NCBI GenBank assembly: GCA_963669155.1
Contig: OZ022593.1
Location: forward strand, 19,020,291 to 19,084,290
Origin: Arbacia lixula
Lineage: Eukaryota; Echinodermata; Echinoidea; Arbacioida; Arbaciidae
Reading direction: 5' to 3'
DNA: 64,000 bases
A program made the position numbers and the translations under genes. The notes beneath the pieces are model-generated. The model worked only from the letters and a program-made list of their open reading frames with translations, ran no database searches and was not told the DNA's origin. Of this stretch, positions 13,011-23,600 are shown one piece after another (within the stretch, counting starts at the first letter, position 1; every line of letters starts with the position of its first letter).

Positions 13011-13588
13011 CCTTCACATGCGTCATATCTCTCCTACCTTAGCATCTCTGTTTTTATCCCGCTCATTTCTACGTGATTTCCTCATTGACATTACCACTTA
13101 CAAGTTAATGTACTTTTTCTTTGATTTTGCATTTCCCCTGGTGCTCCATTTTTAGAGACTCCACCTAAATATAAACCAACCTTGTGCTCTTCAGTTTATC
13201 CCACGATATGTTCTGACGGAATTATAATTCCTAAATACCAATCGGAGAGATGTTTGTTCAGCAGTTCAGGATCGGTCCTCCTCGCGCTACCACTCGATCG
13301 CCTCAGAATACCCATATCGGCTTTCCTCCAGAGAGTCAAACTCCCGCTCCTCGAAAACAAATCTACGTCACTACATCTTGATCGGGTAGGCGTCATCGAC
13401 TAGTCTGTGCCATATACGGTGGCGTAGGTGATCATAGAGTGTCACAACTCTCTGTATTGGGTTCTTTGTATCAGCCCCATTAAGAAGTATGCAGACACCA
13501 AACCTTGCAAGTCAGTTAGTCCGTGGACCCTACTTCTTTTTCTTTTTAATCGAATTGTCATGCAATCGTGGGTAGCCTGATTAAAGGT

Positions 13589-14114
13589 TTAGTTCCCACT
13601 ATGTAAAATTATCCACTGAAAACGAAGTTTACATTCGTTTGCCGCAATAAAGTCTCAGTTTGACGTAAATTTGAAAAAAAAAACGCACGCCTCCAGTGAG
13701 GTCAGAGAAGTCAAACTGCCATAAATGCCAACGGCGTGAACAAAATATTTTATTTACACTGTTCAAACAATACGTTACCAATGGGAACCCTAAGGCTTGT
13801 CCGAGGTTTGTCCGAGTATCAACAGCTAATAGATTCAAAGTGCATTCCATCCATTGAATCTGAATGACAAGATACATGTGAATTCATTAACGCGTTACTA
13901 CGCAGTTAGGGAGAATGTTGAGAATACATAACGAAAATAGTCTATTGTTGACTTCCGTACAATCTATGGCATTTTGACTTCTCTGACGTCACAGGAGGCG
14001 TGCGTTTTTTCAAATTTTCGTCAAAATGAGACTTCATTGTGGCAAACGAATGTGAAATTCGTTTGTATTTTCACATTTGTTTGTAGTGGATAATTTTACA
14101 TAGATTAGTGGGAA
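13589..14114. mobile_element. Large foldback element with about 140-bp arms (family F)
   Basis: The left arm (about 13589-13726) starts GTTCCCACTATGTAAAATTA and contains AACGCACGCCTCC. It is mirrored by the right arm (about 13968-14114), which contains GGAGGCGTGCGTT and ends AGTGGGAAC. The centre (about 13735-13930) is a family E repeat in reverse orientation, so the structure is nested. No transposase frame is visible. Confidence 0.75.
13735..13930 (-). repeat. Dispersed repeat family E, copy 1
   Basis: It shares GTTCAAACAATACGTTACCA, TTGTCCGAGGTTTGTC and the AACTAATAGATTCAAAATGC-type segment with copies at 38777-38870, 39065-39160, 41802-41960, 51002-51200 and 52755-52950. The copies occur in both orientations. 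Confidence 0.65.
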
Positions 14115-16026
14115 CTTATTTTTCTAATTTTGTAACCCTTTAATCGTGTAATTTCATTTTTGTATATACAGTACATGTATTTATATTGGATGAAATTGCG
14201 GCTTCTTGTATCATTTGAAGGGAACTTAAAAATTCCTATTGAAAAATGTGTGTTAATATAATGAAGAGCGAAAAAAAGATACTACAAAGTTACATAATTA
14301 TGATCAAACTACATGGGCCGTATTGATAAAGTGATCAAAGGGAAGTACATTCATCGTGAAGAATCATGATAAGGAATTGACAATGCTTTGATGTTCCATT
14401 TGCTGGGCCGACATTTAGTTGTTGTCAACTTGAAAATAAATTTCTTTCATTGCCCATTTGTCTCTAGATGCTTTGTTTTTGACAAATTTGTTTGCAAACT
14501 ATAAGGAAGTTAAGGGCAGATTGTGACAGATCCTTGACTCTGCTTTTGTTTCGAAAAGTAATGAGGAATCATTAAAAAAATTGGACATATATGATACTTG
14601 TATTACTTACAAAATTGACCAATTTCTTCACTTTCCAACATCTTGTGCATTTGTGGGATTCAACCATTCTCAAAATGATATATTAAGCTGTGTATTATCA
14701 TTAACGGTGTTTGTTTGCGTGCAGCGGAGATATTTTACTTGAAAAACTTGAAAATGTGTTATTCAACGCCTTTCTTCTGTTGAGATTAAAGGAAGCTTTC
14801 GGTATTCATGTTTTTGTGGTTGAAACCACTTTTGCAAACATAGCATACAAATTAAATGTATTTACTTGTTTATTATGAAGATATCCTCTTAACCCTATTC
14901 TGACTGGGGCACGCAACTTTTGACATCAAATTTGAAAAAAATCGGGCACTCGGTTCAGTGGTTACGCAACATTATGTAATCGCGTATTAAACAAAATATG
15001 CAGCCGTGCTCTTAACAAAATTTCGCATTGATCCAAAGTTCCATGGCCGAAATATAATAATAAGGGGGGGGGGGGGGGGGGGGGGGGGTCAAAACCTGCT
15101 TTCAAAGAGCCCAGTCAAAAAAATGTCAAAATAAGAAAAAAAAAAGCAATTGATGAAATTACATGTATTTTATACTCAACATGTGGGAGAGCACTTCGCA
15201 CGTGACAACATCAAAACATTAAAATCTAATAACTATTTTTTCTTTTTTTCCTTTGACCGATTTTTGTCCAACATTCACTAAGACATGTATGTTTCTTTCA
15301 TTTGTCTCATTTTTATCGAAACCAAAATAATTTCAGAGCGAACGATTCCTTTAAAAATACCGCACACATTTCAAGTTTCACTTCAGAATCTGTCACCTCA
15401 CTGTTCGAGATCGCTTCACTCATTACTTCACTCATATCATTTGTTGGGCGTCATGCATTCTTTCCAAGTATCATGAATTTTCTTTGAAAAGGTACTATGT
15501 CCTCGTCTACTGAGATATTGCCTGCCTATGAACAAACATATGCCGTTATAAAATTTTGACAGGCAATCTAGTTGACACTTTTCTGTAAACAAAATCCTTT
15601 CTTGCACATAACACATTTGAATTCGCTCATGCACTGGTTATGATTTCTCCTGTAGCAGTCAGTGTATATTTCAGTATAATGTGCTGTAAAATCAGCTAAA
15701 AATGCAGCACCTTGTTGCAACATATCATCGTCTTAATAATCATTAAAGATTTAAGGAACAAAGTATTGTTAAATGAGTACAGTGGAGTACAGTTTCCATT
15801 CAAATGTATGTTCAGTTTAATTTTATAAAAAAAAACACATAATGTTACAAAGTCATGTCACTCAATTCTTTTAAGCATCAGGTAGGTACATCAATTTAGG
15901 TGGCAATTTAGTTAATTGCATTTTAAGGCATTGAAATTTATTGCACATGTTTAAGTTATAGTTCACATTACGTGGGAGATAAACACCTGAGTTTTACCAC
16001 TGATTACAATCATTGGCTGCACTTGA
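14115..16026. other. Intergenic region with repeat fragments
   Basis: It holds the second copy of the 375-bp block (14379-14750), a degenerate copy of a repeat also seen near 44850-45055 and 55540-55840 (about 14880-15000), a 25-base poly-G run (15064-15088), and part of family J (ACATGTGGGAGAGCACTTCG, about 15150-15300). I recognise no coding sequence. Confidence 0.55.
14379..14750 (+). repeat. Dispersed 375-bp block, copy 2
   Basis: This is a near-identical copy, in the same orientation, of 5029-5404 downstream of the GPCR. No receptor coding sequence precedes it here. Confidence 0.75.
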
Positions 16027-16256
16027 TTGCGATCAGGCGCGTATGCAGGGAGGGGGTTTCGGGGGTTGACCCCCCCACACCCCTCTTTTCGTTTTTTTTT
16101 TGGTTAACCCCCCTCCTCCCTTTTGGGGTTGAAACCCTGTCTTATCCCCCCTTTTTTTTTAATCGACCACTCCCCCCCCCCCCCCACCCCCCCTCCCCCT
16201 AACCGAGCGCACTTCCAGAGACTGGGCAGGATTGAAAAATTATGATACGCGCCTGA
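16027..16256. mobile_element. Foldback element with C-rich interior
   Basis: ATCAGGCGCGTATGCAGG at the left end is mirrored by ATACGCGCCTGAT at the right. The interior is made of G- and C-runs around GGGTTGACCCCC. This composition is typical of short non-autonomous elements in marine invertebrate genomes. Confidence 0.6.
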
Positions 16257-16944
16257 TTGCAATCATACACAGTCAGACACCCCACAAAATGGACAATTTT
16301 GACAAACAAGCCATTTTTGTAATGGGTAAATACATTAGACACAACAAAGAACATGAAAGATAAATTACAAATTGTATATATGATATTAAACATTATGTAA
16401 TGAACATGAATGCGAAGCTAATTTAATTGATTACTCGACATAAATCGTAAAGAATAAGTCATAACTTTTCAGAAGAAGATTGGTTTTAGCACCTTGTACA
16501 TGTAGCTTGTATGCTGGATATTTTCTTTCATGACTTGCTAGACCCTCCTTCGAGAATTATCATCTCTTGCATAGACTCTTTACTAAGTACCACAAATGGG
16601 CGGTTTGGTGCTAAATCTTTTCATTTCAACTATAAAAATATAACAAAACATACTTGTGGACAAGTATAAGGTGGTCTGCATTGGCAAATTCATGCACAGA
16701 CATGGGATGATAAATGCGCGGTGACACCATCTTTTCATAAGAAATCAGAGGCAACTCTCACGAAAGCTCATAGCGCATATACAACATACTTACATTGCAG
16801 AGACTTGCCGATAATAGTCAATTAAGATATAGGGGCGAGAGAAAAAAAATGGAAAGAGAATATCATCCCGGAAGGACAAAGTGAGGGAAAGAACAGAAGG
16901 AGGTGGCAAAAATCACATTGTAAAAGAAATAAAGTAATGACCCT

Positions 16945-17012
16945 ACCCACTCCGGGAAACGAACCGGGGTCACGCGTTCTTAAGGCAGCCTCTTAACTAA
17001 TTCATCCACAAA
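16945..17012 (-). repeat. tRNA-like SINE head (A and B boxes)
   Basis: On the minus strand TAGTTAAGAGG (16999-16989) matches the RNA polymerase III A box TRGYNNARNNG exactly. GGTTCGTTTCC (16965-16955) matches the B box GGTTCGANTCC at all but one position and sits in a T-arm-like stem. The 23 nt between boxes is shorter than in a normal tRNA gene and no full cloverleaf is seen, so a tRNA-derived SINE relic fits better than a tRNA gene. Confidence 0.4.
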
Positions 17013-17256
17013 TCTTCCCATTCACCTAACACGTAATGGAAAGATGGGGCTAGAATATTCAAGCTGAAATTTTGCCATGATCTCAACGTCTGATTAAAAA
17101 ACAAACACGACGCTTCAGAAAGCTAGTAGACTCAGCTACAACAGACCCAAATTTTAGAGTAAATTCCTCAAACATAAGTGAGATACAGTTATGTCATTTC
17201 ATGATTTGAAATAAATTCCCCTTTCATTGACTTAACACGTACATAAGTCTGATTTT

Positions 17257-17682
17257 GACATTAATGTGTATAATGAAATTTACACCATAAAGACGTCATC
17301 AAAATGCTTTTTACTATAGTGTATAACTTTATTTAAACACAAAAACGCATGACGCATGCGGACTTTCAACTTTGACACACCTGCACGACCTTGTTTATGC
17401 ATTAAAGTGGCTCAAAATTACAGGACCTGATGTTTGTAGTGTCAGAAACAATAATCTAGTAAAAAAAACAGAATTCTAATGTAAAAACGTACCAACGCGC
17501 GCACACGCGGAAATTTTCGAAATACTTGAAATGGCCAAGAACATATGAAAAAAAAATTGAGTTGATTTGGAGCATTTTAAAATTGTGCACGCGTGTGAAT
17601 GTATTAACGTACTCGTACGCACACATTTTTATGTCATGAAATTAATGAAAATAAGAATAATGAATATAACAAGGCATTAGCA
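17257..17682. other. Intergenic region without recognised features
   Basis: This is AT-rich sequence with several A-runs and short CG-containing words such as GCGCGCACACGCG. I see nothing coding. Confidence 0.5.
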
Positions 17683-17759
17683 ATATTGTGTCTCGCCCAC
17701 TTGCGAAAATAACCAGAAATATCGCGATCTCCGTTGCTACGCAAAAGAATTGTATTCCT

Positions 17760-18858
17760 GACCTCAAATGACCTTTGACCTTATCCTGTGACCTCCAACG
17801 GTACCATAACATGAAGGTACCCCCAGTGCATCTATAACCCAAGTTAGGTTGTAATCCAATCAACCTATGTGAAGTTATTTGTCAAAAGAGAGTCTAGCAG
17901 GTAAACTTTAACGTATGACCTCAAATGACCTTTGACCTTATCCTGTGACCTCCAACAGCACCATAACATGAAGGTACCCCTAGTGCATCTATGACCCAAG
18001 TTAGGTTGTAATCCAAGCAACCTATGTGAAGTTATTTGTCAAAAGAGAGTCTTGCAGGTAAACTTTAACGTATGACCTCAAATGACCTTTGACCTTATCC
18101 TGTGACCTCCAACGGCACCATAACATGAAGGTACCCCCAGTGCATCTATGACCCAAGTTAGGTTGTAATCCAAGCAACCCATGTGAAGTTATTTGTCAAA
18201 AGAGAGTCTTGCAGGTAAACTTTAACGTATGACCTCAAATGACCTTTGACCTTATCCTGTGACCTCCAACGGTACCATAACATGAAGGTACCCCCAGTGC
18301 ATCTATGACCCAAGTTAGGTTGTAATCCAAGCAACCTATGTTAAGTTATTTGTCAAAAGAGAGTCTTGCAGGTAAACTTTAACGTATGACCTCAAATGAC
18401 CTTTGACCTTATCCTGTGACCTCCAACGGTACCATAACATGAAGGTACCCCCAGTGCATCTATGACCCAAGTTAGGTTGTAATCCAAGCAACCCATGTGA
18501 AGTTATTTGTCAAAAGAGAGTCTTGCAGGTAAACTTTAACGTATGACCTCAAATGACCTTTGACCTTATCCTGTGACCTCCAACGGTACCATAACATGAA
18601 GGTACCCCCAGTGCATCTATGACCCAAGTTAGGTTGTAATCCAAGCAACCTATGTTAAGTTATTTGTCAAAAGAGAGTCTTGCAGGTAAACTTTAACGTA
18701 TGACCTCAAATGACCTTTGACCTTATCCTGTGACCTCCAACGGCACCATAACATGAAGGTACCCCCAGTGCATCTATGACCCAAGTTAGGTTGTAATCCA
18801 AGCAACCCATGTGAAGTTATTTGTCAAAAGAGAGTCTTGCAGGTAAACTTTAACATTT
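17760..18858 (+). repeat. 157-bp satellite, seven near-identical units
   Basis: Units start with GACCTCAAATGACC at 17760, 17917, 18074, 18231, 18388, 18545 and 18702, a constant 157-bp period. Units differ at only a few positions. Each carries TGACCTCAAATGACCT, TGACCTTTGACCT and TGTGACCT, meaning four copies of the AGGTCA half-site read on the minus strand with spacers of 7, 1 and 4 bases. Confidence 0.95.
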
Positions 18859-18920
18859 GCGACGGACGACGGACGACGGACGGACGACGGACGGACGACG
18901 GACGGACGACGGACGGACGC
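18855..18920. repeat. (CGGA/CGACGGA)n microsatellite
   Basis: Repeats of GACGGACGACGGACG directly follow the last satellite unit. Similar (CCGT)n tracts begin the related elements at 19162, 28267 and 51594. Confidence 0.9.
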
Positions 18921-19117
18921 CATTTGGATCCCTTAGTCTCGCCTTCACCTCCGGTGGGCGAGACAATAAAGAGAATGAAAATTCTGATGAAATTAAGAAG
19001 TGATCTGTTGATTGCGACAGACCACCTAATACAAGATGTATCACATAAAAGAGCACTACATTTCAGCAAAAGATGAATCCATTTTTGGCACATAGTGATA
19101 TTCACTACCTTCTTAAT

Positions 19118-19325
19118 CATTTTTATGGCTCTGCCACGAAGAGGACGGAGGCAGAATGTTGTCTGTCCGTCCGTCCGTCCGTCCCAAATCTGTCTACACA
19201 ATATCTTGAGATCCGTCCAGCAGATTTGCTCCAAACTTGGTATATGTGTGTATTGCATAACACTGATGAAAAAATGCCCCAATTTCATATTTTTTTTTAT
19301 AATACATGTAAATCCAAATCTAATG
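19118..19325 (+). mobile_element. Fragment of (CCGT)n-headed element family I
   Basis: GAGGACGGAGGCAG is followed by (CCGT)n, then ATATCTTGAGATCCGT and TTTGCTCCAAACTTGGTA. The same order occurs at 51590-51780 and, in reverse, at 28200-28330. The fragment stops shortly before the 3' end of the THAP/C2H2 gene and may contribute to its 3' UTR. Confidence 0.6.
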
Positions 19326-19349
19326 GTACATTAAAGCATATGGCTTGAC

Positions 19350-20689
19350 TCAAGAATGCATTTTTTCATGTCTTGCTAGGTTTCTCTTTCCAGAAAACGT
19401 CTTTTTGCAAACACCACAAGCAAATGGTTCGACTCCAGTATGCTTTCTTTCATGTATTACTAAATTACTCTTTTGAGCAAATTTTTTCCTACAAATAGTA
19501 CACGCAAATGGCTTGACTCCAGAATGTGTTCTTTCATGTGACACTACATGATTCTTTTGAGCAAAGTCTTTACCACAAATACTACATACATATGGCTTGA
19601 CTCCAGAATGTACTCTTTCATGTATTACAAGATAGCTCTTCTGAGAAAAGCCCTTCTTGCAAATATCACAAGCAACTGGCTTGACTCCAGAGTGTGTTTT
19701 TTCATGGTTTACTAAGCTGCTCTTTGTTAAAAACTCATTTTTGCAAATACCACAGGCAAATGGTTTGTCTCCAGTATGTATTCTTTTGTGGACTTCTAGA
19801 TTTCTCTTCATTAAGAACTCTTTCCTGCAAACATCACAAGCAAATTGCTTGACTACAGAATGGATTCTTTCATGTATTAATAGATTGCCCTTTTGAGCAA
19901 AGTCTTTACCACAAATACTACATACATATGGCTTGACTCCGGAATGTATTCTTTCATGTACTACAAGATAGCTCTTTTGAGAAAAGCACTTCTTGCAAAT
20001 TTCACAAGCAAATGGCTTGTCTCCAGTATGGATTCTTTTATGGACATCTAGATTTCTCTTTGTTAAAAACTCTTTGGTGCAAATACCACAAGCAAATGGC
20101 TTGACTCCAGTATGTGTTCTTTCATGGATTTCTAAATTACTCTTTTTTAAAAACTCTTTCCTACAAACACCACAAGAATATGGCTCGACTCCAGAATGTC
20201 TTCTTTCATGGATTTCTAGATTTCTCTTTTCTAAAAACTCTCTCCTGCAAATACCACAAGCGTATGGCTTGACTCCAGAATGTATTTTTTCATGTATTAA
20301 TACATTGTTCTTTTGAGAAAACTTTTTACCACAAATACCACATGGATATGGCTTGACTCCAGAATGTACTCTTTCATGCATAGCTAGACCGCCCTTCTGA
20401 GAAAATCTCTTCTCGCAAATACCACAAGCATATGGCCTGATTCCAGAATGAGTTCTTTTATGTGCTATAAAGCTTCTCCTTTGTGTGAATTCTTTCTTGC
20501 AAATACCACACACACATTTATATGCACCTGGCTCTTCTCCTGGCTGTGTTGTGTTAGTGGGTGATTCTGCACGGGCCTGCACAGCATCTCTTGTATTGGT
20601 GGATGGGCCAGGACTCTGATGATGATCCGCTGGACGGCACTCAACCATAGATGACAAGCTTTCATCTTTTAGCACGCCAGGGCTGGAAA
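19350..20689 (-). CDS. THAP/C2H2 gene exon 7: fourteen C2H2 zinc fingers
   Basis: This last exon of 446 codons plus two carried bases has the acceptor TTTTCTCCAG. A second AG seven bases further on would break frame. It starts with VLKDES (LKDE, another SUMO-type site), then has a Pro/Ser/Thr/Glu-rich spacer and 14 fingers of C-x2-C-x12-H-x3-H with TG/SG-x-KP linkers. All zinc ligands are intact. Helix residues at -1,2,3,6 run QRSA, QGGM, QNNI, ERNI, KSNI, TRNV, QSYV, QGNI, MRNV, TSSN, QSYI, QNHS, QSNI, GRNR. The stop follows the last finger by two residues. Confidence 0.92.
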
Positions 20690-23600
20690 CTGGAGAAAAC
20701 CACAAAAAAAAAAACATCACTAATCGTGATATCAACTGTTATATTTCACGGACAAAGAAAAAAAAAATGAAAATTTACGATTTTTTTTAACCCCTACCAC
20801 TAGCTGAGTTTTCCCCCAGATCTCTGGGGAAAAGGAAGCTAGATTTATGCTCAGTGTGACGGTGAACTGTGGCTGCCTGCTGGTGCTACTAGCTGCCGAT
20901 CAGCTTAATCAGTGACAGTTGGCAACTGAGTAGACCTATTTAGTATTAGGTTAACTGTATATAATTTGTTTACTCACAGACTTAGACTTGCTACCTTCAT
21001 CATGTTAGTGTTAATGGCCCAGCAAAAAAAGCTCACTTTTTCTTGTGTTAAAAGGCTAAGGCGAAACAAACTTTCCCTTTCCAGGAAAGTTGAAACGGAA
21101 TTTCAGATTTTGTTTCAATGGAATATCACTCTCCCTTTTTTTAGTCGAGTGAAATAAAACTTTTAAATTGGATAAAATATTATTTGTGGATGGTTTCTTA
21201 ACACTGATGCTCGGGTATCAACTATCGAGCGTTGAATGCTCATGATTAATGATATTATAATTTGTAGTCAGTGCAGCAAAATTATGAAAATTCAATCAAA
21301 CTCATGCTATGTAAAAGCAGCTCCGGTCAAGCCTAAAATAGCTCTCGTAAAAAAAAAATATGAGCATGTTTTTTCATACAAAATCCAAAGAGTATTTTTT
21401 TTTAATGGTGAGTGTGAATGGGTCTGAAATGCATAGACCAGCTTGTTTATGTTTGTACATAAGACAAGCCTTGCTGCTAGGTTAAAATCCTTTTGTATAC
21501 CTGGGCCATGTTGCATATAGGTTTTCAATTACTGTAACTTACCATCAGTGATAACTACCATGGCAACAGGTGCATTAATGAGAGCTCATTGGCGGTTGCC
21601 ATGGTAGTTACCATTGATGGTAAGTTACAAGAAATGAAAACCTACTCGCAACATGGTCCTGGAGTGTTTATAAGCTGATGCAGCATTGGTGAGCATTCTT
21701 TCTTACCTGGTTCACGCTTGATGATCGGAGAGATTTTCTCTGGACTACAGGTGTCACCTGGTAAAGTTGTGTCTCCCATCTCCAACCCTCTTACTGGACT
21801 TGGTACAGTGTCATCTGTGATGCAAACACACAAACAACTTAAGAGATTTACCACTCACCAATATTGATTCGTACTCAAGCATGTCTTCAGTAATTTGATC
21901 AATCATTTACATTTAGCCAAGCCTAGATGACAGGTCAAGATCATCTTTGTGCCACCTTCATTAGAACTCATTCTCACCTGGTTCTAGACACGAAAAACCA
22001 TCTTATTTGGGGCATTCTTTAATCAACATTACCTTTTTTTTTTACATACACCCGAAAAAGTAGGGCATTCACAGGGGCCAGATGCAAGCTCAGCAGATCC
22101 AAAGAACTACAGAGACTGACATTTTGGTCTAACCTGGTTCATGCTGGATGAGAAGAGAGAATTGCCCTAAAGTGCAGCTGTCATATGGTGATGATGTGTC
22201 CTCTGTTGTTGGGCTTCTTGGCAGGTATGTCTCAATCTCATCTGCAAAATTAACATACAAAGCATGCAGTTTAGACATCTTGTGTATTTTTTTCATTTCT
22301 TTACTATATTTTGTCACCCATTAACACCTAGAACAATTCAAAATGTCTCTTCTAAGTTCACTGCCATGGCTTGATATTTTCCTGAAGTGGCTTTCCATAG
22401 TTTTCTATCGAAAGCGCCCTAATCATCATTTCAATTCCTGCAGGGCAGAGTGAAAAGCAAAGAGGTGGAAAATGGACAATTGCTGCTCTTCATTATGAAA
22501 ATAGGTGTTCTGGGCTCCGTAACATAAAGGTTTGTGATCAATTGCAAATTTGAAAGACAAATTGTGATTACTGGTAAGTCTTTTGAATAATAAGTACATG
22601 TAACAACGGTGTTGATTGGCCATTGCCATTATGCGATTGATCGCAAACCTTTGTAACGGAACCCTTTTCAATACAGTTTGAGTGGCTAATTGATATCAAA
22701 TATTGACCCTGAATGCCTCCATTGAAATTATTGTTTTGTTATCTGGATTAATTCACTCTGGATGAATCTGTTATCACACTTTCGGATGTCATCTTTGCGC
22801 ATATACTTTTTTCAACATTGAAACATTAAGTTTGGCAATCCTGGGGTTTGGGGGTCTATGGTAAATTATTTAAGTTGATCACTTCAGCCGAGGCTCTAGG
22901 CTATAGAGTTAGGGTTAGTGTTAGGTTAGGGTTAGGTTTAAAGGGCATATACTGTACTGGGAAGGCAAAAAAGCCTTCAAAAGGTAATTGTTAGCAATCT
23001 TCTTGCCAATGGTCTTAAATGCATGTTTTGTCCATTTTAGAAGCTTGCTGAAAGTTATTTGCTCTGAAATGATCTACATATGGAGTAATGAGTGATTAAA
23101 CCAGAAATCCTCAAAATGTTCGGCCCGAACATGTTGAGGATTTAATCATTAATAATTAATTACTCCAAATGTGGATCCTTTGAGGGCAAATAACTTTCAG
23201 CAAGCTTCTAAAATGGACAAAACATGCATTTAAGACCATTGGCAAGAAGATTGCTAACAATTACCCTTTGAAGGCTTTTTTGCCTTCCCAGTACAGTATA
23301 TATGCCCTTTAAGGTCGAGGGCAGGGGGTCCCAGTTGCAAAAGTCATGGAGCTATGCAGGAATCAGCAGTATACTCTAACGATAACATGTATGAAATCTC
23401 ATAGTCATAGCTTCGCAAACAGGAAATGTGAAAAACTATCCTCCTTTGCGTACGCACCAACCATAGTCTACATTCATAATTGTCCCTGTCAGCGTGCAAT
23501 GTGGGCGTTGCTCCCGGTCAACGCATGCACTGTGGAGCAGACCGGTGCGGACAGCGGTCTCTAGGCTATAGAATTTGAACGACTCACCCCAAACCTCCTG

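Larger units (their letters stand above)
17683..18968. mobile_element. Foldback-ended element carrying a satellite and a CGGA microsatellite
   Basis: The left end reads TTGTGTCTCGCCCAC (about 17686-17700) and the right end GTGGGCGAGACAATA (18954-18968), an inverted pair differing by a two-base indel. Between them lie seven 157-bp tandem units and a (GACGGACG)n tract. There is no coding capacity. Several marine invertebrates have non-autonomous elements of this plan: short terminal inverted repeats around an expandable tandem array. Confidence 0.7.

Noticed and set aside
12356-13042. 228-codon open frame rich in Ser, Leu and Pro
   Set aside because: It is a translation of (CT)n and (CA)n microsatellites with no domain; the frame exists only because CT repeats lack stop codons.
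17760-18858. Regular 157-bp array considered as a CRISPR array
   Set aside because: The whole unit repeats with no unique spacers and the host is an animal, so it is a satellite.
19657-20316. Plus-strand frames opposite the zinc-finger exon
   Set aside because: They are the periodic antisense of the finger repeats, with no independent signal.
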